A stretch of 11,565 nucleotides of DNA from Prosthecobacter sp. (GCA_025869455.1 JAOZVT010000458.1:1-11565), one strand, 5' to 3'; shown: positions 1 through 7,389, counted from the first letter of the stretch. The notes: a model not told the origin generated them from the sequence alone. Numbers and translations are program-made.

Positions 1-8
1 CCCATCTT

Positions 9-17
9 CCCCCCCCC
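9..17 (+). repeat. Poly-C tract (nine C) just before the surface-protein start
   Basis: Nine consecutive C residues lie four bases upstream of the ATG at 22. Homopolymer tracts of this kind can slip during replication. Here the tract would sit in the leader, or in the coding region if translation starts upstream of the window. It takes the place where a ribosome binding site would be expected, and no GA-rich motif is present. Confidence 0.6.
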
Positions 18-21
18 ATTT

Positions 22-2178
22 ATGTGTCCTATCTCGTCTGGATGGCGCGCCGTTTGGCGTGCGCTATTCGCTGCCGTTTGCCTCAGTCTCACCCTGCCTC
101 TCAGTGCCCAGACAATCTGGTCCGGCGCGGCGGATAATTCCTGGTCAAATCCGGCCAACTGGTCCCTGGGGGTGCCTAGTAGCACGCTGGCGACACCTTC
201 CAACATCACCTTCAGCACCAACGATGCGAATGGCGATGTGCTGACCCTGGACGGCACTTATTATGTCAATCAGTTCACCATCGAAAAGCTGAACTATGGC
301 GTGACCGAAAAGTCCCTCATGAACACAGGCACAGAGGGCTCTAAACTGGTCTTCGTGGCCAATGGTGCAATCCTGCCTACGCTCAATCTCACCATGCTGC
401 TGGACAGTGAACCGACCAGTCCCACGGACAATACGCCGCGCAGCTTGTTGTTCGGCGCGAACATCGAGATTGCCGATGATCTGACCCTAACTCGCACGGG
501 TGGCATTGGCAGTGTGAGCTCCCCTTATAACTCTCGTTTTCGGCGCATCTTCTTCGATGGCGTCATCAGCGGAGATGGCAAGCTGACGATCAATAGCAAC
601 TCCACCTCCAATGCGGGACACATCGCTTTTCGCAATCACAACACCTTCACGGGAGACATTGACATGCAGAATGGTTACCTCCTCCAGACCTATGCAGATA
701 GCCTGGGCGCGGCGGACAAGCTGATCACCTTTGGTGCCACGGGCAATGTGACCTGGGATATGACCTCCACCTCCATCGTCCAGGGAGACAGCATCGGCCA
801 AGACATCGCCCTGCCAAGTGTCACCAGCCGCTACGTTTTGTTCAATGCTGGCAATGCCCAGCGTCAGCTCATCTTCAGCGGAGACATCACCGGGAGTGCC
901 AGTCACACGGCCACCCAGCGGTCTGTGCATTTGATCGGTCAGCGCAATGAGCAGCTCATCTTCACGGGAGAGACCATGACCTTCGGCGGGCAGGTTTATG
1001 CACGTTATGACACCGAGTTTGTCGTGGCTGCTGGGAATGCATCCGGGGTGGCCTGGGAAAATGTAAAGAGCGTTTACCTCAATCAGGAAGTGGCGACCAC
1101 CACAGCGGCGCTCAGCAACAACTCCGCCTTTCTCTTGCGCGGTGACCTCACCTTCAATGGCCCTATCGAGATCGCCGATGGAGAAAGCACCGCAGGCACC
1201 CCAGCGCGGGACATCATCAGCATCGGCCAAGTCAATGACCAGGGCACCAGCACCAGCTTTGACGCCACCTTCACGGGTAAAATCAACAACGCTGAGAATG
1301 ACTACCGCTCCCTCAACCTCGTGGCCGAGTCCGGCGGCAGCGCCACCTTTACCGGAGACGTGCTTGTCGCTGGAGGGCAGGGCTTGTTTGTAAATCGCAT
1401 CATCAACAGCGCCACCTCGGGAGGCAGTCTGCACTTCTACGAGGCGACTCCCACCGGCACCGTCATCATCGGCAGCGCGGGCCGCATCGGTCAGGCCTCC
1501 ACGGGCACAGCTACCGCAGGCACCGCCGAGATCCAGCGCGGCACCCTGCTGGTGAACACGACCTCTTTTTACGCCCCCGTGGAGGTGCAGAGCGGCGCCC
1601 GACTCGGTGGCACAGGCACCATCACAGGCCTCGTCTCCGTGCTGACCGGAGGCAAGCTTGAGCCCGGCTCAGGCACCACCAGCCCCAGTTTCACCAGTGA
1701 AATCGGTACCCTAAAGGTGACAGGAGACGTCACACTGAACAGTGGCGCCTCCCTGATCCTCCAGGTCGCTGGGCCGACCTTCAATATCGGCAGCACCGCC
1801 ATCGTTGATGTACCCACAGTCTTCGCCGCGAACCTGGACGATGTCGGCAATCACGATCACCTCAGCCTCACCGGTAGCCTTTCGGTCACCTCCCCCGGCA
1901 CCATCCAATACAGCCCTGTGGGAGACTACATCATCTCCGCCGGAGACGCCTTTCACCTTCTGGACTTCGCCAGTCTCTCCCTTGGCACCCTTACCACCGA
2001 CCAGGTCTTCAGCCTGCCCGATGTGTCCCTGCTGAATCCCGACTGGTCCTGGAACTACTCCCTCTTTGCCGACTACGGCCTGCTCGTCATCACCACCAGC
2101 ATCGTGCCCGAGCCCTCCCGCGCGATGTTGCTCTGCCTCGGCTTGATCTGGGTGGGCGGTGCACGCCGGCGGCGGTAG
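22..2178 (+). CDS. Exported autotransporter-repeat/PEP-CTERM surface protein
   Basis: This is a 718-residue secreted, probably surface-associated or extracellular-matrix protein; its molecular role is unknown. Residues 1-29 form a Sec signal peptide: a basic n-region with three Arg, a hydrophobic core around ALFAAVCLSLTL, and likely cleavage after LSA29. The mature start (SGAADNSWSNPANWS) is typical of verrucomicrobial proteins with autotransporter-associated beta-strand repeats. The body is Thr/Ser/Gly/Asn-rich with recurrent F(T/S)G(D/E/K) strands, consistent with a beta-helix. Residues about 507-590 (GTLLVN, LGGTGTITG, GGKLEPG) match the repeat seen near the end of such proteins. The C-terminus is a PEP-CTERM tail: VPEP at 695-698, a hydrophobic segment and a final RRRR, which in known systems is processed by an exosortase. 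No beta-barrel domain is seen, so it is not a classical autotransporter. No Shine-Dalgarno sequence is visible; the frame stays open to the window edge, so a slightly longer N-terminus cannot be excluded, but the signal peptide fits this start. Confidence 0.9.
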   Translation: MCPISSGWRAVWRALFAAVCLSLTLPLSAQTIWSGAADNSWSNPANWSLGVPSSTLATPSNITFSTNDANGDVLTLDGTYYVNQFTIEKLNYGVTEKSLMNTGTEGSKLVFVANGAILPTLNLTMLLDSEPTSPTDNTPRSLLFGANIEIADDLTLTRTGGIGSVSSPYNSRFRRIFFDGVISGDGKLTINSNSTSNAGHIAFRNHNTFTGDIDMQNGYLLQTYADSLGAADKLITFGATGNVTWDMTSTSIVQGDSIGQDIALPSVTSRYVLFNAGNAQRQLIFSGDITGSASHTATQRSVHLIGQRNEQLIFTGETMTFGGQVYARYDTEFVVAAGNASGVAWENVKSVYLNQEVATTTAALSNNSAFLLRGDLTFNGPIEIADGESTAGTPARDIISIGQVNDQGTSTSFDATFTGKINNAENDYRSLNLVAESGGSATFTGDVLVAGGQGLFVNRIINSATSGGSLHFYEATPTGTVIIGSAGRIGQASTGTATAGTAEIQRGTLLVNTTSFYAPVEVQSGARLGGTGTITGLVSVLTGGKLEPGSGTTSPSFTSEIGTLKVTGDVTLNSGASLILQVAGPTFNIGSTAIVDVPTVFAANLDDVGNHDHLSLTGSLSVTSPGTIQYSPVGDYIISAGDAFHLLDFASLSLGTLTTDQVFSLPDVSLLNPDWSWNYSLFADYGLLVITTSIVPEPSRAMLLCLGLIWVGGARRRR

Positions 2179-2248
2179 GCAGGCTTGTGGCGTCGGAGCT
2201 TTTACCTTGAGAGTTCTTGGCTAAAGTGATTGTCAGAGGGCATCCGGT

Positions 2249-2265
2249 CTGTGGTATAAACACAG
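2249..2265. promoter_or_regulatory. Inverted repeat over a TATAAA box upstream of nadA
   Basis: CTGTG and CACAG form a perfect 5-bp dyad separated by seven bases (GTATAAA). The spacer contains TATAAA at 2255-2260, a possible -10 element, with TTGTCA at 2230-2235 as a possible -35 at a rather long spacing of 19. A dyad over a -10 box could be an operator or a short hairpin. It lies about 155 bases upstream of nadA and does not match a NAD-regulator box that I recognise. This is a weak prediction from pattern alone. Confidence 0.25.
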
Positions 2266-2393
2266 GCAAATGAAATCACCGCTGGGATCTTAGTGCGCGT
2301 GCACCTGCCAGGGAATGGCCAACTCCGCATGGGAAAAGGTTACTTCCGTTGACCTCAATAAGGCAAGGATTTCCTGTGGAATGCACGTTCCTC

Positions 2394-2421
2394 TTGAGCG
2401 TGGGTCAGTCTCCGCTATATC
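2394..2421 (+). promoter_or_regulatory. Candidate nadA promoter abutting the start codon
   Basis: TTGAGC at 2394-2399 and TATATC at 2416-2421 are separated by 16 bases and each match four of six sigma-70 consensus positions. Transcription would begin at about 2428, the A of the second ATG of nadA, giving a leaderless message. In support, no Shine-Dalgarno motif precedes either ATG, and an in-frame TGA at 2395-2397 rules out a start further upstream. It remains a motif-level guess. Confidence 0.3.
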
Positions 2422-3369
2422 ATGAGCATGGTCGCTGTCGCCACACCCACCCTGGTTTCTGAAATTCTCCGCCTGAAAAAAGAGCGGAATGCCGTCATCC
2501 TTGCGCACAACTATCAGTCGCGTGAAATCCAAGAGATTGCCGATTTCGTCGGTGACTCCTTAGGCTTGGCCTATCATGCCAAAGAAACAGATGCGGATGT
2601 GATCGCCTTTTGTGGGGTGCATTTCATGGCAGAAACGGCCAAGATCGTGAACCCGACCAAGACCGTCATTCTGCCTGATGCTGATGCGGGGTGCTCATTG
2701 GAGCAGAGCTGCCCAGGCCCGCAGTTGGAGGCCTTTTTGAAAGCGAATGCGGAGAAGAACTACTACGTCATCGCCTACATCAATTGCAGCGCGCATGTGA
2801 AGGCGCTGAGTGACTGCATTTGCACGAGTGGTAATGCAGTCAAAATCGTCAATGCGGCTCCTCTTGATCGGCCGATCCTTTTTGTGCCGGATCAGAATCT
2901 AGGCAGTTGGGTCATGGAGCAGACGGGCCGCAAGATGGACCTTTGGAAAGGCGCTTGCTACGTGCATGTGGAATTTACTCGCGACAGCATCCAGGCAATC
3001 AAAGACGAATATCCTGACGCGGAAGTCGTGGCTCACCCTGAGTGTACTTATGCCGTGCGTATTTTAGCGGACGAAGTGTGCTCGACAGAAAAGATGGTCC
3101 ACTACTGCCGTGATAGCCAGGCCAGCGCCTTCATCATCGTGACCGAGAGCGGCATGTTGCACCGTTTGGAACGTGAAGTGCCTAACAAGCGATTCATCCC
3201 TGGGCCGACAGGTCACTGCGCCTGCGCAGACTGTCGTTACATGAAGATGAATACCATGCAGAAGCTGCACGATTCCCTGCGTGACCTGACGCCCCAGGTG
3301 AACATGCCGGAAGACATTCGCGCTCGTGCTGAGAAGCCGATTCTGCGGATGCTTGAATTGAGCCGCTAA
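2422..3369 (+). CDS. nadA: Quinolinate synthase NadA
   Basis: NadA condenses iminoaspartate (from aspartate via NadB) with dihydroxyacetone phosphate to quinolinate, the committed step of de novo NAD synthesis, using an oxygen-sensitive [4Fe-4S] cluster in the cytoplasm. The 315-residue length is normal for the family. Family motifs are clear: LAHNYQ at 27-32, IADFVGDSLGLA at 39-50, FCGVHFMAETAKI at 63-75, LPDADAGCSL at 84-93, the YIN-SA-VKALSD block at 119-131, CTSGNAV at 134-140, HPEC at 205-208 and CRYMKMNT at 271-278. The three expected cluster ligands are Cys134, Cys208 and Cys271. The protein is Cys-rich (13 Cys), with extra Cys at 122 and 132 beside the first ligand and at 266 and 268 before the third. 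The start may be 2422 or 2428; neither has a Shine-Dalgarno sequence. nadB and nadC are not in the window. The downstream lipid kinase is on the same strand, with no terminator visible between them. Confidence 0.97.
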   Translation: MSMVAVATPTLVSEILRLKKERNAVILAHNYQSREIQEIADFVGDSLGLAYHAKETDADVIAFCGVHFMAETAKIVNPTKTVILPDADAGCSLEQSCPGPQLEAFLKANAEKNYYVIAYINCSAHVKALSDCICTSGNAVKIVNAAPLDRPILFVPDQNLGSWVMEQTGRKMDLWKGACYVHVEFTRDSIQAIKDEYPDAEVVAHPECTYAVRILADEVCSTEKMVHYCRDSQASAFIIVTESGMLHRLEREVPNKRFIPGPTGHCACADCRYMKMNTMQKLHDSLRDLTPQVNMPEDIRARAEKPILRMLELSR

Positions 3370-3455
3370 TTTTGCGCCGACGATGAGAGGTTTCCTTGAC
3401 TGATCTGTTGTTAAAAAGACAGGTCTTCCTCGGCTCTTGCGCGTATCCTTTCGTG

Positions 3456-4397
3456 ATGAATCCCGATCTGCGCAAAAGCTTTTGCATCGTCCTGAACTGC
3501 CAGTCTGGGACACTTAGCACTTTGGGACCTACGGTTGTCTCTGAGGGCTTGAAGCAGATTTTTGAGGAGCTAGGCTGCACGGTGGTGATTCATCAAGTCA
3601 CCGGAGCCGAATTGGTAACCGCTCTGCAATCGGCCCGAGATGGGGATTCTGATGCGGTCATCGTGGGTGGCGGTGATGGCACAGTAGCCGCCGCTGCGAC
3701 CGTGTTTGCAGGCCATCAAAAACCACTCGGTATTTTGCCTCTCGGCACTTTTAATCTGGCTGCACGGGATGTGGGGATGCCCTTGGATTGGCAGGAAGCT
3801 GCGCGGAGTTTGGTCGCTGCTCCAGTGGGTGAAATGGATCTCTTGGACGTGGCGGGTGAACTTTACATGTGTGTGATCGTGCTTGGTTTTTACCCTGCCT
3901 TGGTCATGGGAAAGCCTGAGTATCACGGCAGTTGGGTGGTGAAAACTTGCCATACTTGTTGGGATGCTCTGCGTAGCATGGCCACTTTCCCGCCGCTTTA
4001 TTTGAATCTGCAGGCAGGAGGGCAATTGCAGCGTTATCGCACTCGGATAGCTATGTTTGCCAACAATGATTACGAGGACATTTTTGGACTCATTCCTCGG
4101 CGTCGCAGCATGGATGCAGGTTACTTCACGGTGTACATTTCTAAACACAAGTCGCGTCTAGGTCTATTCAGATCCTTTCTTGCTTGGATGTTCGGACATT
4201 GGAAAGAAGATCGAGAGATCACTTTTTTTCAGGCCACGGATCTGGAAGTCAATGTGAAGCGCCGCCGCCGCATCGCCGTGATGATGGATGGGGAATTGCA
4301 AAAACTGAGCCTGCCATTTCGTGTGAAATTGATACCGAAGGCCTTGCGCGTTATTGCTCCGCGACTCCTGGAGAAAACGGAGGGTGAAGCGGCCTAA
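3456..4397 (+). CDS. Diacylglycerol-kinase-family lipid kinase (DagK/YegS-like)
   Basis: This is a predicted ATP-dependent lipid kinase of the DAGK catalytic-domain family, whose members phosphorylate diacylglycerol, sphingoid bases or related lipid alcohols at the inner face of the membrane. In the 313-residue form, the N-terminal nucleotide-binding lobe has N14 with SG at 17-18, the GGGDGT loop at 71-76 and PLGTFN at 95-100 followed by LAARDVGMP. The C-terminal beta lobe has DAGYF at 220-224 and the conserved DGE at 278-280 (in MMDGE). No transmembrane helix is obvious. I chose ATG 3456 because the protein then starts eight residues before the first conserved strand, as in relatives. A TTG at 3396 would add 20 residues without family resemblance, yet it has a well-spaced GAGAGG at 3385-3390, so the longer form is a real alternative. 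It is separated by only two bases from the metallophosphoesterase gene, so the two are almost certainly co-transcribed. The lipid substrate cannot be deduced. Confidence 0.9.
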   Translation: MNPDLRKSFCIVLNCQSGTLSTLGPTVVSEGLKQIFEELGCTVVIHQVTGAELVTALQSARDGDSDAVIVGGGDGTVAAAATVFAGHQKPLGILPLGTFNLAARDVGMPLDWQEAARSLVAAPVGEMDLLDVAGELYMCVIVLGFYPALVMGKPEYHGSWVVKTCHTCWDALRSMATFPPLYLNLQAGGQLQRYRTRIAMFANNDYEDIFGLIPRRRSMDAGYFTVYISKHKSRLGLFRSFLAWMFGHWKEDREITFFQATDLEVNVKRRRRIAVMMDGELQKLSLPFRVKLIPKALRVIAPRLLEKTEGEAA

Positions 4398-4399
4398 CC

Positions 4400-5227
4400 A
4401 TGCGTTTAGTTCATGTTTCAGATCTGCATTTTGGCGCGGTTTCGCCCTTGCTGCCAGAAGCCTTGAAGTCAGCCATCTTAGCGGCCAAGCCAGAGGTCTT
4501 GGTGGTTAGCGGTGATTTAACTCAGCGCGGCAGGGCTAGCGAGTTTCAGGAGGCGCGGTCCTTTTTAGATTCCATTCCTTTGCCGCAGTTGGTGGTGCCT
4601 GGGAATCATGATGTGCCGCGCTGGTGGCTGCTGTGGGAGCGTTTCCGCCGTCCCTGGAGTCATTATCGCAAGTTCATCCAGACAGATCTGGAACCTGTGT
4701 GGACCAGCCCTGACCTATTCATTGTTGGGGCTAATTCAGCGCGCGTAGCAGGCTGGCATCCAGACTGGTCTCGGGGAAAGCTGACGCGTCATCAAATGGA
4801 TCGGTTGGTGCGTTTGGGTACTCAGGCGGAGGCGGATGCTCTTCGTGTGCTCGTGGTGCATCATCCCCCCGCTGCACCGCCGCAGGGGATTAAACGGCAT
4901 CTGATTGGTCGGCAGCGTGAATTTTCAGAGTCGGTGAATCGGGCCGGGGTTGATCTCGTGCTCGCGGGGCATTTTCACATCAGCTACGCACAGACACTGC
5001 CTCTGACGGGCGGTGAGTCCTCTCGTAATTGCGTGCTATCTGCGGTTTCCACCGCGACATCGCATCGCTTGAAAGGAGAGCCGAATGGATTTCATGTCAT
5101 TGAAGGGGATTCGCACGGGATCGTGATCCTGCCCTGGATTTGGAATGGGGCGGAGTATCTCCCAGGCAAGCCGTGGCGCTTTCAGTGCGAGCCAGGGAAG
5201 CGAGATTGGCGCGAGGTTTCAGCCTAG
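4400..5227 (+). CDS. Calcineurin-like metallophosphoesterase
   Basis: This is a 275-residue cytoplasmic dinuclear-metal phosphoesterase. All five metal-binding blocks of the family are intact: DLH at 8-10, GDLT at 38-41, GNHD at 68-71, VVHHPP at 152-157 and GHFH at 190-193. The arrangement resembles class III cyclic-nucleotide phosphodiesterases and related phosphodiesterases, but motifs alone do not fix the substrate. There is no signal peptide or membrane segment. The ATG follows the kinase stop after two bases; a GGAGG at 4379-4383 lies 16 bases upstream, so initiation is probably coupled to translation of the kinase gene. The pairing suggests that the enzyme acts on a phosphorylated product or by-product linked to the lipid kinase, which is inference from context only. 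Confidence 0.92.
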   Translation: MRLVHVSDLHFGAVSPLLPEALKSAILAAKPEVLVVSGDLTQRGRASEFQEARSFLDSIPLPQLVVPGNHDVPRWWLLWERFRRPWSHYRKFIQTDLEPVWTSPDLFIVGANSARVAGWHPDWSRGKLTRHQMDRLVRLGTQAEADALRVLVVHHPPAAPPQGIKRHLIGRQREFSESVNRAGVDLVLAGHFHISYAQTLPLTGGESSRNCVLSAVSTATSHRLKGEPNGFHVIEGDSHGIVILPWIWNGAEYLPGKPWRFQCEPGKRDWREVSA

Positions 5228-5248
5228 AAACGCATGAGTAGTTAGGCT
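5221..5248. terminator. Weak inverted repeat between convergent stop codons
   Basis: AGCCTA at 5221-5226 and TAGGCT at 5243-5248 are perfect complements that bracket the 14-base gap between the metallophosphoesterase and the radical SAM gene and overlap both stop codons. There is no T-tract on either strand, so it is at best a weak bidirectional transcription stop. Confidence 0.25.
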
Positions 5249-6417
5249 GCCTGCGCCAGTGTTTCCTCTTGCCGAAGATAACAGGAGGGATCAGGAGCCC
5301 AGAAGTCTCCGGTCATTTGCAGCGCACGTACACGGAAGCCGCCGCCGCAAACATTCAGCCAGCGACAATCGGCACATTTGCCCGTGAGGTGTTCTTTGCG
5401 ATTTCTGAGAGCATTCAGGGCCGGGTGATTTCGGTTAGACCAGATTTCGCTGAAGGGCTGATCTTTGACGTTGCCTAACGTGAGGTCATGCCAAAACTGG
5501 TCGGGATGGACATTGCCTTGAGTATCAATGTTACTGATACCTGTACCGGAGCTATTGGCCCCGCCTCCATTCCATGTCAACAGTTCCAGAGCCCTGGCGG
5601 CGCGTGCAGGGTCTTCCTTGAGCAGGCGCATGTAGAGGTAAGGACCATCCACAGGTTGGTCCACGGTCAATACCTCACGGGGTTTTCCGTTGGCTGCCCA
5701 CTGGGCGGTTCGATCCAAGATTTTGTCAATGGCATGGCGTGTGTCCGCATGTGGTACTTCGCCTAGATCTGCTCCGCGACCACTATAAACCAGATGGTAA
5801 AAGCACACTCGTTCAATGTCCTCCTGCTCAATGAAATCCAAGATGTTATCCAGATCCTCAATGTTGTGACGAGACAGCGTCAGCCGCAGCCCCACTTTTT
5901 GTCCCACCGCTTTGCAGAGACGGAAGGCATTGACAGCTTTGTCGAAAGCCCCTGTGCGGCCGCGAAAGTGATCATGCGTGTCGCCCATACCATCCAGGGA
6001 GATTCCCACATAGGAGAAACCAATGTCTTTGATCCGCTGCGCTTTTTCTGGCGTGATCAGGGTTCCATTGGTGGAAAGGGTGAGTCGTAAGCCTTTGCTT
6101 GTGGCATATTCAGCTAGCTCGAAAAAGCGCGGATGAATCATCGGCTCACCGCCTGAAAGCAGGAGCGCTGGTACTTTGTACTCCGCCAGATTGTCGATCA
6201 CCGCTTGGCATTGCTCCCAGTTTAACTCGCCAGGGTAGTGTTTAGAATCCGAATCCTGGTAGCAGTGGACGCATTTCAAATTGCAGCGGCGGGTGATGTT
6301 CCAGACGACAATGGGCCGACGTTCTGCCGCGCTGGTGGGGGCACCGTGGCCTCGGCCATAGCGCAGGTGATCCATCGGTTGGGCAATGTCACAGTAGAGG
6401 CGGGTGAGATTGATCAT
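5242..6417 (-). CDS. AhbC/NirJ-like radical SAM enzyme with a SPASM-type Cys cluster
   Basis: This 391-residue enzyme carries the radical SAM signature CNLKCVHC (Cys45, Cys49, Cys52), which binds the [4Fe-4S] cluster that cleaves S-adenosylmethionine, followed by SGGEP at 88-92 and LSTNGTLI at 114-121. The C-terminal part has Cys348, Cys351, Cys357 and Cys379, enough ligands for one auxiliary [4Fe-4S] cluster. The first half of a full SPASM motif is absent, since no Cys occurs between 205 and 348. The N-terminus (LTRLYCDIAQP, HLRYGRG) and the GNVHPDQFWHDLTLGNV block at 301-317 resemble AhbC (12,18-didecarboxysiroheme deacetylase) and NirJ-type heme d1 proteins, which remodel siroheme side chains. 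Related SPASM peptide-maturation enzymes are the main alternative, but no precursor peptide gene was seen nearby. The start is supported by that conserved N-terminus; no Shine-Dalgarno is evident. It is convergent with the phosphoesterase and divergent from the GDPD gene, hence probably monocistronic. The radical SAM fold is certain; the precise substrate is moderately uncertain. Confidence 0.88.
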   Translation of the reverse strand: MINLTRLYCDIAQPMDHLRYGRGHGAPTSAAERRPIVVWNITRRCNLKCVHCYQDSDSKHYPGELNWEQCQAVIDNLAEYKVPALLLSGGEPMIHPRFFELAEYATSKGLRLTLSTNGTLITPEKAQRIKDIGFSYVGISLDGMGDTHDHFRGRTGAFDKAVNAFRLCKAVGQKVGLRLTLSRHNIEDLDNILDFIEQEDIERVCFYHLVYSGRGADLGEVPHADTRHAIDKILDRTAQWAANGKPREVLTVDQPVDGPYLYMRLLKEDPARAARALELLTWNGGGANSSGTGISNIDTQGNVHPDQFWHDLTLGNVKDQPFSEIWSNRNHPALNALRNRKEHLTGKCADCRWLNVCGGGFRVRALQMTGDFWAPDPSCYLRQEETLAQAA

Positions 6418-6538
6418 GAGAAGATAAAAACGTGATTTTTCCTTCTCTTGCCTGCCACATCTTGCGGAGTGATGGGCACCCTTTGTGGGGGTGTGTTACA
6501 GAGTCTTCAGAAAGCTAGGGTGGAGCTGGTTCGTACTT

Positions 6539-6543
6539 AGAGG
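6539..6543 (+). promoter_or_regulatory. Ribosome binding site deciding the GDPD start
   Basis: AGAGG lies seven bases before ATG 6551, which directly begins a signal peptide. This fixes the start there rather than at an in-frame GTG at 6485 that would bury the signal peptide 22 residues inside the protein. Confidence 0.7.
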
Positions 6544-6550
6544 TTCCTCC

Positions 6551-7345
6551 ATGAAGCTTTTCTCCCTGTTCGCACTTCTCATCATGTCCACTAGCCTTTC
6601 TGCTACGGAAATTGTGTCCCACCGAGGATTCTCGGCCCAGGCTCCAGAAAATACTGTGTCGTCCTTTAAACTGGCCTGGGAGCATGGGACGGATGCATGT
6701 GAATTGGACCTCTATCTGACCGCAGATGGAGAAATTGCCATTCTCCATGATAGTGATACTAAGCGGACCACCAAGGTGGCCAAGTTGGTCAAAGATTGCA
6801 CGATGGCGGAGTTGCAGACTCTGGATGCTGGCGCGTGGAAGTCTGCCCAATACAAAGGCGAAAAAATCCCGACTTTGGTACAAGCTTTGGAAACCATGCC
6901 ACTGGGATCGAAAAGATTCTTTCTGGAAGTGAAATGCGGGCCGGAAGTGGTGCCTGTCTTGGCTCGGCAACTGCAGCCTTGGAAAGGCAGAGCCTCTCAG
7001 GTGTGCGTCATCGCCTTTGATCGTGCCGTGGCTCAGGAATCCAAGAAGGCCATGCCTTGGATCAAGGTCTATCGCCTCTCGTCTGAAAAGACCAAGGACA
7101 AGAAACCTGTGGATCTAACCCAATTGATTGCTGATACCAAGGTGGATGGATTGGACGGTCTGGACCTAGGGACGAAGTTCGATTGGTCCAAGGAGCTCGT
7201 TGATCAAGTGCATGCGGCGGGCCTTGAGCTTTATGTCTGGACGGTGAATAAGGCATCGGATGCGCAACATCTGGCCTCCCTCGGCGTAGATGGCATCACC
7301 ACGGATGATCCGGTGATGCTCCGTGCGGCTTTGGAGAAGAAATGA
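6551..7345 (+). CDS. Secreted glycerophosphodiester phosphodiesterase (GDPD family)
   Basis: The GDPD family hydrolyses deacylated phospholipids (glycerophosphodiesters) to glycerol-3-phosphate and an alcohol, using a TIM barrel and a divalent metal. The 264-residue protein starts with an 18-residue Sec signal peptide (MKLFSLFALLIMSTSLSA), so the enzyme is exported, probably to the periplasm. Conserved catalytic and metal-site blocks are in order: HRG at 24-26, PENT at 32-35, ELD at 51-53, HD at 66-67, LEVK at 125-128, VWTVN at 229-233 and DGITTDDP at 247-254. The predicted acid/base His24 and His66 and the metal ligands Glu51 and Asp53 are all present, so it should be active. The gene is divergent from the radical SAM gene and 44 bases upstream of the SGNH lipoprotein gene on the same strand, with no terminator between, suggesting a two-gene unit. 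A good AGAGG ribosome binding site supports the start. Confidence 0.93.
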   Translation: MKLFSLFALLIMSTSLSATEIVSHRGFSAQAPENTVSSFKLAWEHGTDACELDLYLTADGEIAILHDSDTKRTTKVAKLVKDCTMAELQTLDAGAWKSAQYKGEKIPTLVQALETMPLGSKRFFLEVKCGPEVVPVLARQLQPWKGRASQVCVIAFDRAVAQESKKAMPWIKVYRLSSEKTKDKKPVDLTQLIADTKVDGLDGLDLGTKFDWSKELVDQVHAAGLELYVWTVNKASDAQHLASLGVDGITTDDPVMLRAALEKK

Positions 7346-7389
7346 TTGCCTTCGCCTCATGTCTCCGTTTTGACTGTGATCTTCCAACC

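Noticed and set aside
487..1434. A 315-codon open frame antisense to the PEP-CTERM gene
   Set aside because: It lies wholly inside a gene with clear signal peptide, repeats and sorting tail, shows no domain, and its composition reflects the opposite strand of that gene.
3570..4148. A 192-codon antisense frame inside the lipid kinase gene
   Set aside because: It overlaps conserved kinase motifs on the other strand and encodes nothing recognisable.
5242..6417. Radical SAM gene as part of a RiPP peptide-modification cluster
   Set aside because: No short precursor ORF, protease or transporter is adjacent, and motif similarity favours AhbC/NirJ.
6485..6550. GTG-initiated 22-residue extension of the GDPD protein
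   Set aside because: It would put the signal peptide internally; ATG 6551 has an AGAGG ribosome binding site seven bases upstream.
7342..7389. Upstream ATG for the SGNH lipoprotein overlapping the GDPD stop
   Set aside because: It adds 16 residues before a lipoprotein signal peptide that is complete from 7390.
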